Shown here piece after piece: positions 1 to 5,461 of a stretch of DNA of 8,089 nt; within the stretch, counting starts at the first letter, position 1; each line of letters begins with the position of its first letter. The position numbers were made by a program, and so were the translations under genes. The DNA is from Frateuria_A sp035695185. Lineage in GTDB: Bacteria > Pseudomonadota > Gammaproteobacteria > Xanthomonadales > Rhodanobacteraceae. Below the pieces are notes generated by a model. It worked only from the letters and a program-made list of their open reading frames with translations. It was not told the DNA's origin and did no database searches. The DNA is taken from NCBI RefSeq assembly GCF_035695185.1, contig NZ_DASSES010000221.1, forward strand, positions 1 to 8,089, given 5' to 3'.

Positions 1-161
1 GGGCTGGATGGTCATGTCCGTACTGTAGCGTATTCTTGCACTGCAGCATGCATGCGCAGCGCCGGGAGGCGCAGTTATCGGCGAGTGGATGCGCACTTGG
101 CGTGAACAGGCAGGCGGTTGCCTGCGGGTGGCTTGCGGCACTGCCGCAAGGGCGCGGGGGG

Positions 162-222
162 TGCAGGAGCGCCCCCGTGCGCGACCGGGTGCCACTGCGG
201 TCGCGCAGGGTGCGCTCCTGCA
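162..222. repeat. 61-nt near-perfect palindrome, REP-like intergenic element
   Basis: The outer arms TGCAGGAGCGC (162-172) and GCGCTCCTGCA (212-222) match perfectly over 11 bp. The inner arms TGCGCGACCG (178-187) and CGGTCGCGCA (198-207) match over 10 bp. CCC (174-176) can pair with GGG (208-210) between them, and the loop is the ten bases 188-197. No T tract follows on either strand, so it does not look like a simple intrinsic terminator. It resembles the dispersed GC-rich extragenic palindromes common in Xanthomonadaceae and Pseudomonas. Family membership is inferred because only one copy is visible. Confidence 0.65.
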
Positions 223-249
223 AAGAAGCGGCGGGCGGGGAGCCCGCCG
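220..249 (-). terminator. Probable intrinsic terminator of phoH
   Basis: Read on the minus strand, an 8-bp GC stem (CGGCGGGC / GCCCGCCG, plus-strand arms 229-236 and 242-249) with a 5-base loop starts five bases after the phoH stop codon and is followed by CTTCTTTG. The T tract is interrupted, so termination may be partial. The adjacent long palindrome could also protect the transcript 3' end. Confidence 0.5.
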
Positions 250-254
250 TGCCG

Positions 255-1634
255 TCAAAGCGCTTCGGAGGCGAAGTCGGCCAGCCGCGAGCGCTCGCCG
301 CGCCGCAGCGTGATGTGCGCCGAATGCTCCCAGTTCTTGAAGCGATCCACCGCGTAGGTCAGGCCCGAGGTCGTTTCGGTGAGGTAGGGCGTGTCGATCT
401 GCTCGACGTTGCCCAGGCAGACGATCTTGGTGCCGGGGCCGGCGCGGGTGATCAGTGTCTTCATCTGCTTGGGCGTGAGGTTCTGTGCCTCGTCGATGAT
501 CAGGTAGCGCGACAGGAAGGTGCGACCGCGCATGAAGTTGAGCGAGCGGATCTTGATGCGCGAGGCGAGCAGGTCGTTGGTGGCCTGGCGTCCCCACGAG
601 CCGCCTTCCTCGGGATTGGCGAGCACTTCCAGGTTGTCGGTGAGCGCGCCCATCCACGGCGTCATCTTTTCCTCCTCGGTACCCGGCAGGAAGCCGATGT
701 CCTCGCCGACCGAGACGGTGGCCCGGGTCATGATGATCTCGCGGTAGCGCTGCTGGTCCATAACCTGCGCGAGGCCCGCGGCCAGCGCCAGCAGGGTCTT
801 GCCGGTGCCGGCGGTGCCCAGCAGGGTGACGAAGTCGACGTCCGGGTCCATCAGCACGTTGAGCGCGAAGTTCTGCTCGCGGTTGCGCGCGGCGATGCCC
901 CACACGCTGTGGCTGGGATGGCTGTGGTCGTCCAGCAGCACCAGTGTGGCGTGCTGCTCGTCCACCCGCAGCACGCGCAGCTCGACGCTGTTGTCGCCGG
1001 GAAGGAACAGGCACTGGTTGGGATGCCAGTCCTCATCCTCGCGGCGGTCCACCTTGTAGAAAGTGCGCCCGCGCTCGGACCAGGACTGCACTTCCGGGTG
1101 GCGATCCCAGAAATCCTCGGTCAGTCCGGTCGAACCGGTGTAGAGCAGCGCGAAATCGTCGAGCGCGCGGTCGTTCTCGTAGTCCTCCGCATCGATGCCG
1201 TAGATCTTGGCCTTGATGCGCAGGTTGATGTCCTTGCTGACCAGGATCACCTGGCGGTCCGGGTGCTGCTCGCGCAGTTCGATCACCGCCGAGAGGATCA
1301 GGTTGTCCGCCTTGCCGTGGCCGTTGGTGGCGCGTTGCTGGAAGTACAGCTTGCCGACCGCGTCGCCGCGCTTGAGGTTCACGCCCTGGGGGTTGGACAG
1401 GTCCAGCCCGTTGCTGATGCCGTGGCCGTTGCCGCGCTCGATCAGCTCGTTGATGAAGCGGCTGACCTGGCGGCCGTTGCGCGAGACCTCCGAGGCGCCC
1501 TTCTTCTTTTCGTCCAGTTCCTCCAGCACGGTCATGGGAATGAACACGTCGTGTTCCTCGAAGCGGAACAGCGACGTGGGGTCGTGAAGCAGCACATTGG
1601 TGTCGAGTGCGTAGATACGCTTGCTTCCGGTCAT
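255..1634 (-). CDS. phoH: PIN-PhoH family ATPase/ribonuclease (PhoH-like protein)
   Basis: This 459-residue cytoplasmic protein joins an N-terminal PIN nuclease fold to a C-terminal PhoH P-loop ATPase. The PIN part (about 5-155) starts ALDTNVLLHDP with D11, then E38/E39, KADNLIL (D110) and VSKDINLRIKA (D135), the usual acidic metal-site residues. The ATPase part (about 250-455) has Walker A GTAGTGKT (273-280), Walker B YLIIDEAQN (D381, E382) and the FMRGRTF segment typical of PhoH. Related PIN-PhoH proteins act as RNA helicase/ribonucleases, so a role in RNA turnover is inferred. The ATG at 1634 was chosen because the protein then begins directly at the PIN domain and GAGG lies 10 bases upstream. 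The frame stays open to 1844, but that extension is arginine- and proline-rich and has no family character. The gene lies 172 bp downstream of bcp in the same direction. Confidence 0.93.
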   Translation of the reverse strand: MTGSKRIYALDTNVLLHDPTSLFRFEEHDVFIPMTVLEELDEKKKGASEVSRNGRQVSRFINELIERGNGHGISNGLDLSNPQGVNLKRGDAVGKLYFQQRATNGHGKADNLILSAVIELREQHPDRQVILVSKDINLRIKAKIYGIDAEDYENDRALDDFALLYTGSTGLTEDFWDRHPEVQSWSERGRTFYKVDRREDEDWHPNQCLFLPGDNSVELRVLRVDEQHATLVLLDDHSHPSHSVWGIAARNREQNFALNVLMDPDVDFVTLLGTAGTGKTLLALAAGLAQVMDQQRYREIIMTRATVSVGEDIGFLPGTEEEKMTPWMGALTDNLEVLANPEEGGSWGRQATNDLLASRIKIRSLNFMRGRTFLSRYLIIDEAQNLTPKQMKTLITRAGPGTKIVCLGNVEQIDTPYLTETTSGLTYAVDRFKNWEHSAHITLRRGERSRLADFASEAL

Positions 1635-1663
1635 GCGGAAGAGGCCTCGCTTCGGGTCGGAGC

Positions 1664-1688
1664 AAAGAAAAGCGGCCTGGACGCCAGG
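1664..1688 (-). terminator. Weak terminator-like hairpin between bcp and phoH
   Basis: On the minus strand CCTGG-CGT-CCAGG (1688-1676) is followed after four bases by TTTTCTTT. The stem is only 5 bp, so this may be a leaky bcp terminator or chance. If functional, it would separate bcp transcription from phoH. Confidence 0.3.
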
Positions 1689-1692
1689 GGTC

Positions 1693-1729
1693 GGGGCAAC
1701 AGAGCCGTTCGAATGGCTTCTGTCGCCCC
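1693..1729. other. Imperfect stem-loop in bcp-phoH intergenic region
   Basis: GGGGC (1693-1697) pairs with GCCCC (1725-1729) and ACAGA (1699-1703) with TCTGT (1719-1723). GCC (1704-1706) pairs with GGC (1715-1717), with one mismatch and one bulge. The loop carries TTCGAA. No T run adjoins it. It could stabilise the bcp transcript 3' end or sit in the phoH leader; no function is established. Confidence 0.4.
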
Positions 1730-1806
1730 GGCTCGAGGTGTCGCAGGCCGCCGGGAGGCACGGCGCAATGCCGCGCGAAGGGAATGTTCGAAAGTGCCGG
1801 AGTGCT

Positions 1807-2268
1807 TCACTTGGCGGGGATGGCGTCCAGCACGGCCTGGGCATGGCCAGGGACTTTCACGCCGCGCCATTCCTGCGCGAGATGGCCTTTCGGGTCGATC
1901 AGGAAGGTGCTCCGCACGATCCCCATGTGGGTCTTGCCGTAAAGCACTTTCTCGTGGATCACGTCGAACGCCTTGCACCAGGTCTCGTTGGTGTCGGCGA
2001 TCAGCGGGAAGGGCAGCGCCTGCTTGTCGGCGAAGTTGGCGTGCGAGGTGACCGAGTCGCGCGAGACGCCGACGATCTCGGCATGGCGCTTGCGGAACTC
2101 GTCGTAGAGGTCGCGGAAATCCTGCGCCTCGGTGGTGCACCCGGGGGTGGAATCCTTCGGGTAGAAGTAGACCACCGTCCAGCGGCCTTTGAGTTCGGAA
2201 AGTTCCAGCTCGGTGTCGTCGCCGGTGGTGCCGATCAGGGGGGGAATCGGTTTGCCGATTTCGGGCAT
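1807..2268 (-). CDS. bcp: Thiol peroxidase, Bcp/PrxQ family peroxiredoxin
   Basis: This 153-residue cytoplasmic peroxiredoxin reduces hydrogen peroxide and organic hydroperoxides using a peroxidatic cysteine. The active-site block YFYPKDSTPGCTTEAQDF places that residue at C44, with T41 and P42 in the conserved TPGC context. The partner arginine is R119 in GIVRSTFLID. The resolving cysteine found five residues later in E. coli Bcp is Q49 here. The only other cysteine is C98 (in NETWCKAF), equivalent to E. coli C99, which is not the usual resolving residue. The ATG at 2268 was chosen because GGAG sits five bases upstream and the family normally begins at this point. The longer open frame to 2373 adds an atypical arginine-rich stretch. 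It lies downstream of gcvR in the same direction, as in E. coli, but after a 208-bp gap with its own candidate promoter. Confidence 0.95.
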   Translation of the reverse strand: MPEIGKPIPPLIGTTGDDTELELSELKGRWTVVYFYPKDSTPGCTTEAQDFRDLYDEFRKRHAEIVGVSRDSVTSHANFADKQALPFPLIADTNETWCKAFDVIHEKVLYGKTHMGIVRSTFLIDPKGHLAQEWRGVKVPGHAQAVLDAIPAK

Positions 2269-2476
2269 GGGGTCTCCGCGAGGTCGGTCGGAAAGCAGGC
2301 GCACCATGCGCCTCCGGGCGAAGACTAACGCGCCTGACGTCGTGTGCAACAGGGTTGCCGGCACCGGCGCCACGCGCGATGCTTGGCGCTTGTGGAGGGG
2401 CCATGGCGCAGGCGCTCCGAAACCGGTGCGCGGGCGCCCGGGGCGCTCCGGCGTGGCCGGGTCGACGGTCGCCTTC
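2269..2476. other. Intergenic region between gcvR and bcp
   Basis: This 208-bp gap holds no supported gene. On the gcvR side there are two GC-rich inverted repeats, CCGGC-cac-GCCGG close to the gcvR stop and a GCGC/GCGC stem just beyond, with no T tract. On the bcp side it contains the candidate promoter and leader hairpin described separately. Confidence 0.5.
2322..2349 (-). promoter_or_regulatory. Candidate sigma-70 promoter of bcp
   Basis: On the minus strand TTGCAC (2349-2344) and TAGTCT (2327-2322) are separated by 16 bases, which would place the transcription start near 2315. The leader would then contain a 6-bp hairpin with a 3-base loop (GGCGCA / TGCGCC, 2298-2312) between the start and the bcp ribosome-binding site. 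The -35 is a good match and the -10 a moderate one. Confidence 0.4.
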
Positions 2477-3034
2477 TTAGAACTTCACCGGATCCATGAT
2501 CGCGTCGAGGTTGAGCCCGTCGCAGAGCTCCAGGAAATCGTCGCGCAGCGTGGCCAGGTGGATCTGCGAAGGGATGCCGATGGTGATCTGCGCCTGGAAC
2601 ATCTGCGCGCCGGTCTGCATGGCCTGGTAGCGCATCGAGCTCAGCTGTTCCACGCGGATGTCGTGGCGGCTGAAGAACTCCACCACCTTCACCAGGATGC
2701 CGGGGCGGTCGGCCGCCACCACTTCGACCAGGTAGGGGAGCAGCGTGCCGTTCTGTTCGCGCGGGCCGGTGCGGTAGTGCGACAGGCGCAGTTCCTCGTC
2801 GCGGCCGAGCTTGGCCAGCGCGGTTTCCAGCTTGGCGATCGCGTCCCAGGCGCCCGAGGCGAGCATCAGCAGCGAGGTGTCGTTGCCGATGGTCGACACG
2901 CGCGCGTCGGACAGGCTGCAACCGGCGTCGGCGATACGCTTGGTCAGCGTGAGCAGCGGCGTGTGCGACGCCGGGGTGAGCGTGTGGATCAGCAGCTGGT
3001 TGTCGTTGCCGGCGCGCGCGGAGGGACGGTTCAA
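2477..3034 (-). CDS. gcvR: Glycine cleavage system regulator, two ACT domains
   Basis: The 185-residue protein matches GcvR, which in E. coli binds the activator GcvA and represses the glycine cleavage operon when glycine is low. The second ACT domain is clear: YLVEVVAADRPGILVKVVEF at about 101-120, with the ADRPGI ligand-loop motif, followed by the FSRHDIRVEQLSSM strand-helix. The first ACT domain (about 12-88) is degenerate, keeping the fold pattern but with PASHTP in place of a DRPG motif. The start is TTG at 3034: an in-frame TAA lies two codons upstream and no other start precedes the first domain. AGG about ten bases upstream is a weak ribosome-binding site. It is divergent from dapA and followed by bcp, the same order as E. 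coli. No gcv genes are in the window, so the target is inferred from family. Confidence 0.88.
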   Translation of the reverse strand: MNRPSARAGNDNQLLIHTLTPASHTPLLTLTKRIADAGCSLSDARVSTIGNDTSLLMLASGAWDAIAKLETALAKLGRDEELRLSHYRTGPREQNGTLLPYLVEVVAADRPGILVKVVEFFSRHDIRVEQLSSMRYQAMQTGAQMFQAQITIGIPSQIHLATLRDDFLELCDGLNLDAIMDPVKF

Positions 3035-3100
3035 GGAGGGTTACCTGTTGAGGATCCCGCAAGGCGGAATCCAGCCAGCTTAGCCGGGATACACGGGAAA

Positions 3101-3160
3101 TCGTAGGGCCGACGGGCCAGTCCGCCATCGGCGGGGCGCCGGCCGTCGGCGGACCGTCCC
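3101..3160. repeat. Nested inverted repeats in the gcvR-dapA divergent region
   Basis: Several overlapping palindromes occupy these 60 bases. GCCGACGG (3108-3115) pairs with CCGTCGGC (3143-3150), GTCCGCC (3120-3126) with GGCGGAC (3148-3154), CGGCG (3129-3133) with CGCCG (3137-3141), and CCGCC (3122-3126) with GGCGG (3130-3134). The block starts with GTAG (3103-3106), the tetranucleotide that heads many REP elements mobilised by RAYT transposases. It could be a REP insertion or the shared control region of gcvR and dapA; the sequence alone does not decide. Confidence 0.5.
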
Positions 3161-3189
3161 TTTCCCTGTACGCCGGCCACCAGTACCAT
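3161..3189 (+). promoter_or_regulatory. Candidate dapA promoter
   Basis: TTTCCC (3161-3166) and TACCAT (3184-3189) are 17 bases apart and would give a start near 3196, about 25 bases before the TTG of dapA. The -10 matches four of six consensus positions and the -35 three of six, so this is tentative. For the divergent gcvR promoter only a weak TAAGCT (minus strand, 3082-3077) is seen. Confidence 0.3.
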
Positions 3190-3220
3190 CCTCCGCTTGC
3201 CTTCAGGCCGGAATCGCGTC

Positions 3221-4114
3221 TTGGACATTCGTGGAAGCATCTGCGCGCTGGCGACACCGTTTGCCGCCGATGGCTCGCTCGACCTGCCGGCCTTCGGACG
3301 GTTGCTCGACTACCAGCTCGCCGGGGGCACGCAGGCGGTCGTTGTCGCCGGGTCGACCGGTGAGGCGCACATGCTCGAGCACGACGAATTCGACCGCCTG
3401 CTGGCGTTCGCGGTGGAGCGCGTCGCCGGCCGCGCGCCGGTGATCGCGGGCACCGGCGAGGCCGGCACCGCACGCACCGTGGCGCTGACCCGCCGGGCGG
3501 CTGCGCTGGGTGCCGACGCGGCGCTGGTGGTCGCTCCCTATTACGTGCGTCCCACGCAGGAGGGGCTGCGCCGGCACTTCCTGGAGGTCGCCGAGCATGG
3601 CGGCCTGCCGGTACTGCTCTACAACGTGCCTTCGCGCACCGCCTGCGACCTGCTGCCCGGGACCGTCGCGCAGCTGCGCGATCACCCGGCCATCCTTGGC
3701 ATCAAGGAGGCGGTCGCCACGGACGAGCGCATCCACGCGCTTGCGGAACTTGCACGCGCGGATTTCGTCTACCTGTCCGGCGACGACGGCACGGCCGGCA
3801 AGGCGATGCTGGCCGGTGCGGCGGGTACCGTGTCGGTGGTGGTCAACCTGGTGCCGCACGTGTTCCGCGAGCTGTGCGACACGGCCACCGCGGGCGACCG
3901 TGAGGCGGCCGGGCGCGTGCACGACCGGCTCGATCCGCTGGTGCAGGCGCTCAACTGCGCGCCCAACCCGATCGCGGTGAAGGCCATGTTGCCCGCGCTG
4001 GGGCTCGGTTCGGCGCGGCCACGGTTGCCGCTGGTCGAACTGGCCGACGGCGCGGACCGCAGGCGTCTGCGCGAAGCGCTGGCGGCTCTGGCATCCTTGG
4101 TGGCCGACGCCTGA
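3221..4114 (+). CDS. dapA: 4-hydroxy-tetrahydrodipicolinate synthase
   Basis: DapA condenses pyruvate with aspartate semialdehyde, the first committed step to diaminopimelate and lysine. The 297-residue product has the TIM-barrel family motifs: GSTGE (44-48), APYYVRPTQEG (Y108 equals E. coli Y107), YNVPSRT (Y134, R139) and GIKEA with Schiff-base lysine K162. S45 stands where E. coli has T44, a conservative change at a catalytic hydroxyl. I chose TTG at 3221 because it gives the normal N-terminus (DIRGSICALATPF) and GGA lies eight bases upstream. TTG at 3197 in the same frame would add eight untypical residues and has no ribosome-binding site. The gene is divergent from gcvR and 42 bp ahead of the lipoprotein gene, the E. 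coli dapA-bamC arrangement, so the two are probably co-transcribed. Confidence 0.94.
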   Translation: MDIRGSICALATPFAADGSLDLPAFGRLLDYQLAGGTQAVVVAGSTGEAHMLEHDEFDRLLAFAVERVAGRAPVIAGTGEAGTARTVALTRRAAALGADAALVVAPYYVRPTQEGLRRHFLEVAEHGGLPVLLYNVPSRTACDLLPGTVAQLRDHPAILGIKEAVATDERIHALAELARADFVYLSGDDGTAGKAMLAGAAGTVSVVVNLVPHVFRELCDTATAGDREAAGRVHDRLDPLVQALNCAPNPIAVKAMLPALGLGSARPRLPLVELADGADRRRLREALAALASLVADA

Positions 4115-4156
4115 TCTTCCGGTCGCCGTTTGATTCCTTTTTCGGAAAACCACTCC

Positions 4157-4735
4157 ATGAAGAAAACCTCGCTCGTCATTACCCTGCCGGTCCTGGTCAT
4201 TAGCGGCCTGTTGCTGTCCGGCTGCGGCATGTTCCGCTCGCACAAGGCCTGGGAGACCGCGCGCCAGGAGTCCCCGCTGGAAATCCCGCCGGGGCTGGAT
4301 ACGCCGACGGCGAGCGATGCGCTGGTGATTCCGCCGCCGGGCGCGAACAGCCCGACCAGCGCGGGCGTGACGGCCGACGTGGGGGCTGCCGGCGGCACGA
4401 TCGCCGACGGCTTCGTGCTTTCCGACACGGCGGACAACGCCTATCACCGCGTCGGCGAGGCGCTGGCCGAGGTGGGCCAGGTCACCGCGCACGACGATGC
4501 CGCGCACAGCTATTCGGTGAACGTGGCCGCAGTGCCGGGCAAGAAGCGCGGCTTCTTCAGCCGCCTGTTCCACCGCAACGGCAAGGGCGATGCGGCCGGG
4601 GCCGGCAAGGCCTCGCGCCAGGTGCAGGTGACCGTCACCGCCAGCGGCGACAACGCGAGCGAGGTGCGCGCGCAGGGCCAGGCCGCGGCCGTGGCCAAGG
4701 TGGTCGATACGCTGAAGTCGAAGCTCGGCGGCTGA
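4157..4735 (+). CDS. Short BamC/NlpB-like outer-membrane lipoprotein
   Basis: This 192-residue protein has a type II signal peptide (MKK, a hydrophobic run 5-20, lipobox LLSGC) with lipidation at C23. Glycine at +2 predicts transfer to the outer membrane. After it comes a proline-rich linker, PLEIPPGLDTP...SDALVIPP (40-61), recalling the extended N-terminal part of BamC that binds BamD. Residues about 85-190 could form one helix-grip-like domain (AYHRVGEALAEVG helix, SYSVNV and RQVQVTV strands, VAKVVDTLKSKL helix), interrupted by a basic patch KKRGFFSRLFHRNGKG (129-144). E. coli BamC is about 344 residues with two such domains. The identification rests mainly on position directly after dapA plus these features and remains tentative; otherwise it is an uncharacterised lipoprotein. 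ATG at 4157 starts the signal peptide; a GGA lies about 12 bases upstream. Confidence 0.7.
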   Translation: MKKTSLVITLPVLVISGLLLSGCGMFRSHKAWETARQESPLEIPPGLDTPTASDALVIPPPGANSPTSAGVTADVGAAGGTIADGFVLSDTADNAYHRVGEALAEVGQVTAHDDAAHSYSVNVAAVPGKKRGFFSRLFHRNGKGDAAGAGKASRQVQVTVTASGDNASEVRAQGQAAAVAKVVDTLKSKLGG

Positions 4736-4758
4736 TCGCCCCTGCAGCCGTTTGCCGG

Positions 4759-4789
4759 ACGCCGCCTTCGGGGCGGCGTTTTGCTTTTT
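4759..4789 (+). terminator. Strong intrinsic terminator of the dapA-lipoprotein unit
   Basis: ACGCCGCC (4759-4766) pairs with GGCGGCGT (4772-4779) around a TTCGG loop, followed by TTTTGCTTTTT. It begins 23 bases after the lipoprotein stop codon. This is a textbook rho-independent terminator. Confidence 0.9.
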
Positions 4790-4803
4790 GGGCTTCCGGA
4801 GCG

Positions 4804-4841
4804 GCCCTTCGACTTCGGCGCTGCGCGCCTGCGCTCAGGGC
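4804..4841. repeat. REP-like palindrome (CCCTTCGAC ... CAGGGCGAACGG type)
   Basis: GCCCT (4804-4808) pairs with AGGGC (4837-4841) and an inner stem GGCGC/GCGCC (4817-4821 / 4825-4829) closes a three-base loop. The flanks CCCTTCGAC and GCTCAGGGCGAACGG match a motif that recurs in intergenic regions of many proteobacteria, usually with a shorter centre. Recognition is from memory, not from a search. Confidence 0.5.
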
Positions 4842-4845
4842 GAAC

Positions 4846-4891
4846 GGGGAAGGGGGAAGGGGGAAGGGGGAAGGGGGAAGGGGGCAGGGGG
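4846..4891. repeat. GGGGAAG heptamer tandem array with G-quadruplex potential
   Basis: Five exact GGGGAAG units (4846-4880) are followed by one GGGGCAG unit (4881-4887) and a final GGGG. On the plus strand this gives successive five-G tracts separated by AA, a strong intramolecular G-quadruplex pattern; the minus strand is correspondingly C-rich. The copy number of such a short array can change by slippage. It lies between converging terminators and not within a gene or promoter. Confidence 0.9.
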
Positions 4892-4944
4892 CGCGAACCA
4901 CGGAGCGGGGAACACGGAGTCTGGGGCGGGCAGCAGAGGCGGGA

Positions 4945-5000
4945 GGTCCGTTCGCATCGAGCGTAGCCCGGAGGGCGACATCGAAACGCTTCGCGGGACC
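4945..5000. repeat. Long imperfect hairpin, REP-like
   Basis: GGTCC (4945-4949) pairs with GGACC (4996-5000). Further in, CG pairs with CG, TCGA with TCGA and GT with AC, and GCCC (4966-4969) pairs with GGGC (4973-4976) around GGA. Small internal loops separate the steps. It lies in the convergent lipoprotein-fdxA gap and resembles a dispersed extragenic palindrome. Just upstream, GAACCACGGAG and GAACACGGAG (4895-4919) form an imperfect direct repeat. Confidence 0.4.
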
Positions 5001-5003
5001 GCA

Positions 5004-5031
5004 CACGAGAACGCCGCCCGGGGGCGGCGTT
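5004..5031 (-). terminator. Probable intrinsic terminator of fdxA
   Basis: AACGCCGCC (5010-5018) and GGCGGCGTT (5023-5031) form a perfect 9-bp stem with a four-base loop, 22 bases beyond the fdxA stop codon on the minus strand. The stem is nearly identical to the lipoprotein terminator. The following bases are CTCGTGT, so the T tract is poor and efficiency is uncertain. Confidence 0.6.
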
Positions 5032-5053
5032 GCAGGAACCGGTGGCCGGTGCC

Positions 5054-5377
5054 TCAGCGTTCCAGCAACCGGAGCTTGTCCGGCTTGCCTTCCCACTCCT
5101 TGGCGTCGGGCAGGCCATCCTTGCGCTCGGTGATCACCGGCCAATCGCGCGACAGCTCGGCATTGATCGCCACGAACTGTTCCTGTCCGGCCGGCACGTC
5201 GTCCTCCGGGTAGATCGCGTTGATCGGGCACTCCGGCTCGCACAGCGTGCAGTCGATGCACTCGTCCGGGTTGATCACGAGGAAATTCGGGCCTTCATGG
5301 AAGGCATCGACCGGGCAGACCTCGACGCAATCGGTGTACTTGCACTTGATGCAGTTGTCGGTGACGACAAAGGTCAT
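5054..5377 (-). CDS. fdxA: Seven-iron ferredoxin, Azotobacter FdI type ([3Fe-4S][4Fe-4S])
   Basis: The 107-residue protein is a small cytoplasmic electron carrier closely resembling Azotobacter vinelandii ferredoxin I along its whole length. With Met counted as 1, C9, C17 and C50 are placed as ligands of the 3Fe-4S cluster, and C21, C40, C43 and C46 as ligands of the 4Fe-4S cluster (CVEVCP; CIDCTLCEPECP). C12 corresponds to the non-ligand cysteine C11 of FdI. A25 replaces the free C24 of FdI, which lies beside the 4Fe-4S cluster. The C-terminal part (about 60-107) is the usual FdI extension ending in LLER. The ATG at 5377 is fixed by the conserved N-terminus, although no good ribosome-binding site precedes it. 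It lies 185 bp downstream of tRNA-Glu on the same strand and faces the lipoprotein gene. The redox partner is unknown; a role in stress or NADPH-linked redox is only inferred from relatives. Confidence 0.95.
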   Translation of the reverse strand: MTFVVTDNCIKCKYTDCVEVCPVDAFHEGPNFLVINPDECIDCTLCEPECPINAIYPEDDVPAGQEQFVAINAELSRDWPVITERKDGLPDAKEWEGKPDKLRLLER

Positions 5378-5461
5378 GGAGGCGGCTCGAGTCGGCGGTG
5401 GAGAAGTGTCCGACGGCGCTGCTCTGAAACGCCGGCCGGAGCGCTGCTCCTTGTGAAGAGT

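Larger units (their letters stand above)
1..254. other. Non-coding region downstream of phoH
   Basis: No convincing coding sequence lies here. The open frames that cross it are antisense or frame-shadow frames without recognisable protein motifs. It holds a short perfect hairpin at 132-150 (CTTGCGGCA, one spacer base, TGCCGCAAG), the long palindrome at 162-222 and the probable phoH terminator at 220-249. A GCATGCATGC self-complementary run lies near 47-56 and a GCGCC/GGCGC hairpin at 59-72. On the minus strand an ATG at 15-13 could begin a gene leaving the window (M-T-I-Q-P), but five codons are too few to judge. Confidence 0.6.

Noticed and set aside
1..15. Possible start (ATG at 15-13, minus strand) of a gene leaving the window
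   Set aside because: Only five codons are visible and the upstream promoter and ribosome-binding signals are weak, so it cannot be supported.
1635..1844. N-terminal extension of PhoH to 1844
   Set aside because: It overlaps the end of bcp, has no domain character, and the PIN domain begins immediately after the ATG at 1634.
36..2051. 671-codon plus-strand open frame
   Set aside because: It runs antisense across phoH and bcp, both of which have complete family motifs. Its translation is low-complexity and rich in A, V, R and D, as expected from the complement of GC-rich codons.
3203..4573. 456-codon minus-strand open frame over dapA and the lipoprotein
   Set aside because: It is antisense to two well-supported genes, is rich in R, G, H and Q, and has no recognisable domain. 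It is a GC-driven shadow frame.
4846..4891. Heptamer array as a CRISPR-like or iteron (origin) repeat
   Set aside because: The units are contiguous with no spacers. There is no replication gene, DnaA box cluster or AT-rich region nearby, and the surrounding genes are chromosomal housekeeping genes.
4752..5213. Plus-strand frame reading through the GGGGAAG array
   Set aside because: Its low-complexity region comes from the tandem repeat, it starts inside a terminator, and it overlaps fdxA antisense. It has no ribosome-binding site and no domain.
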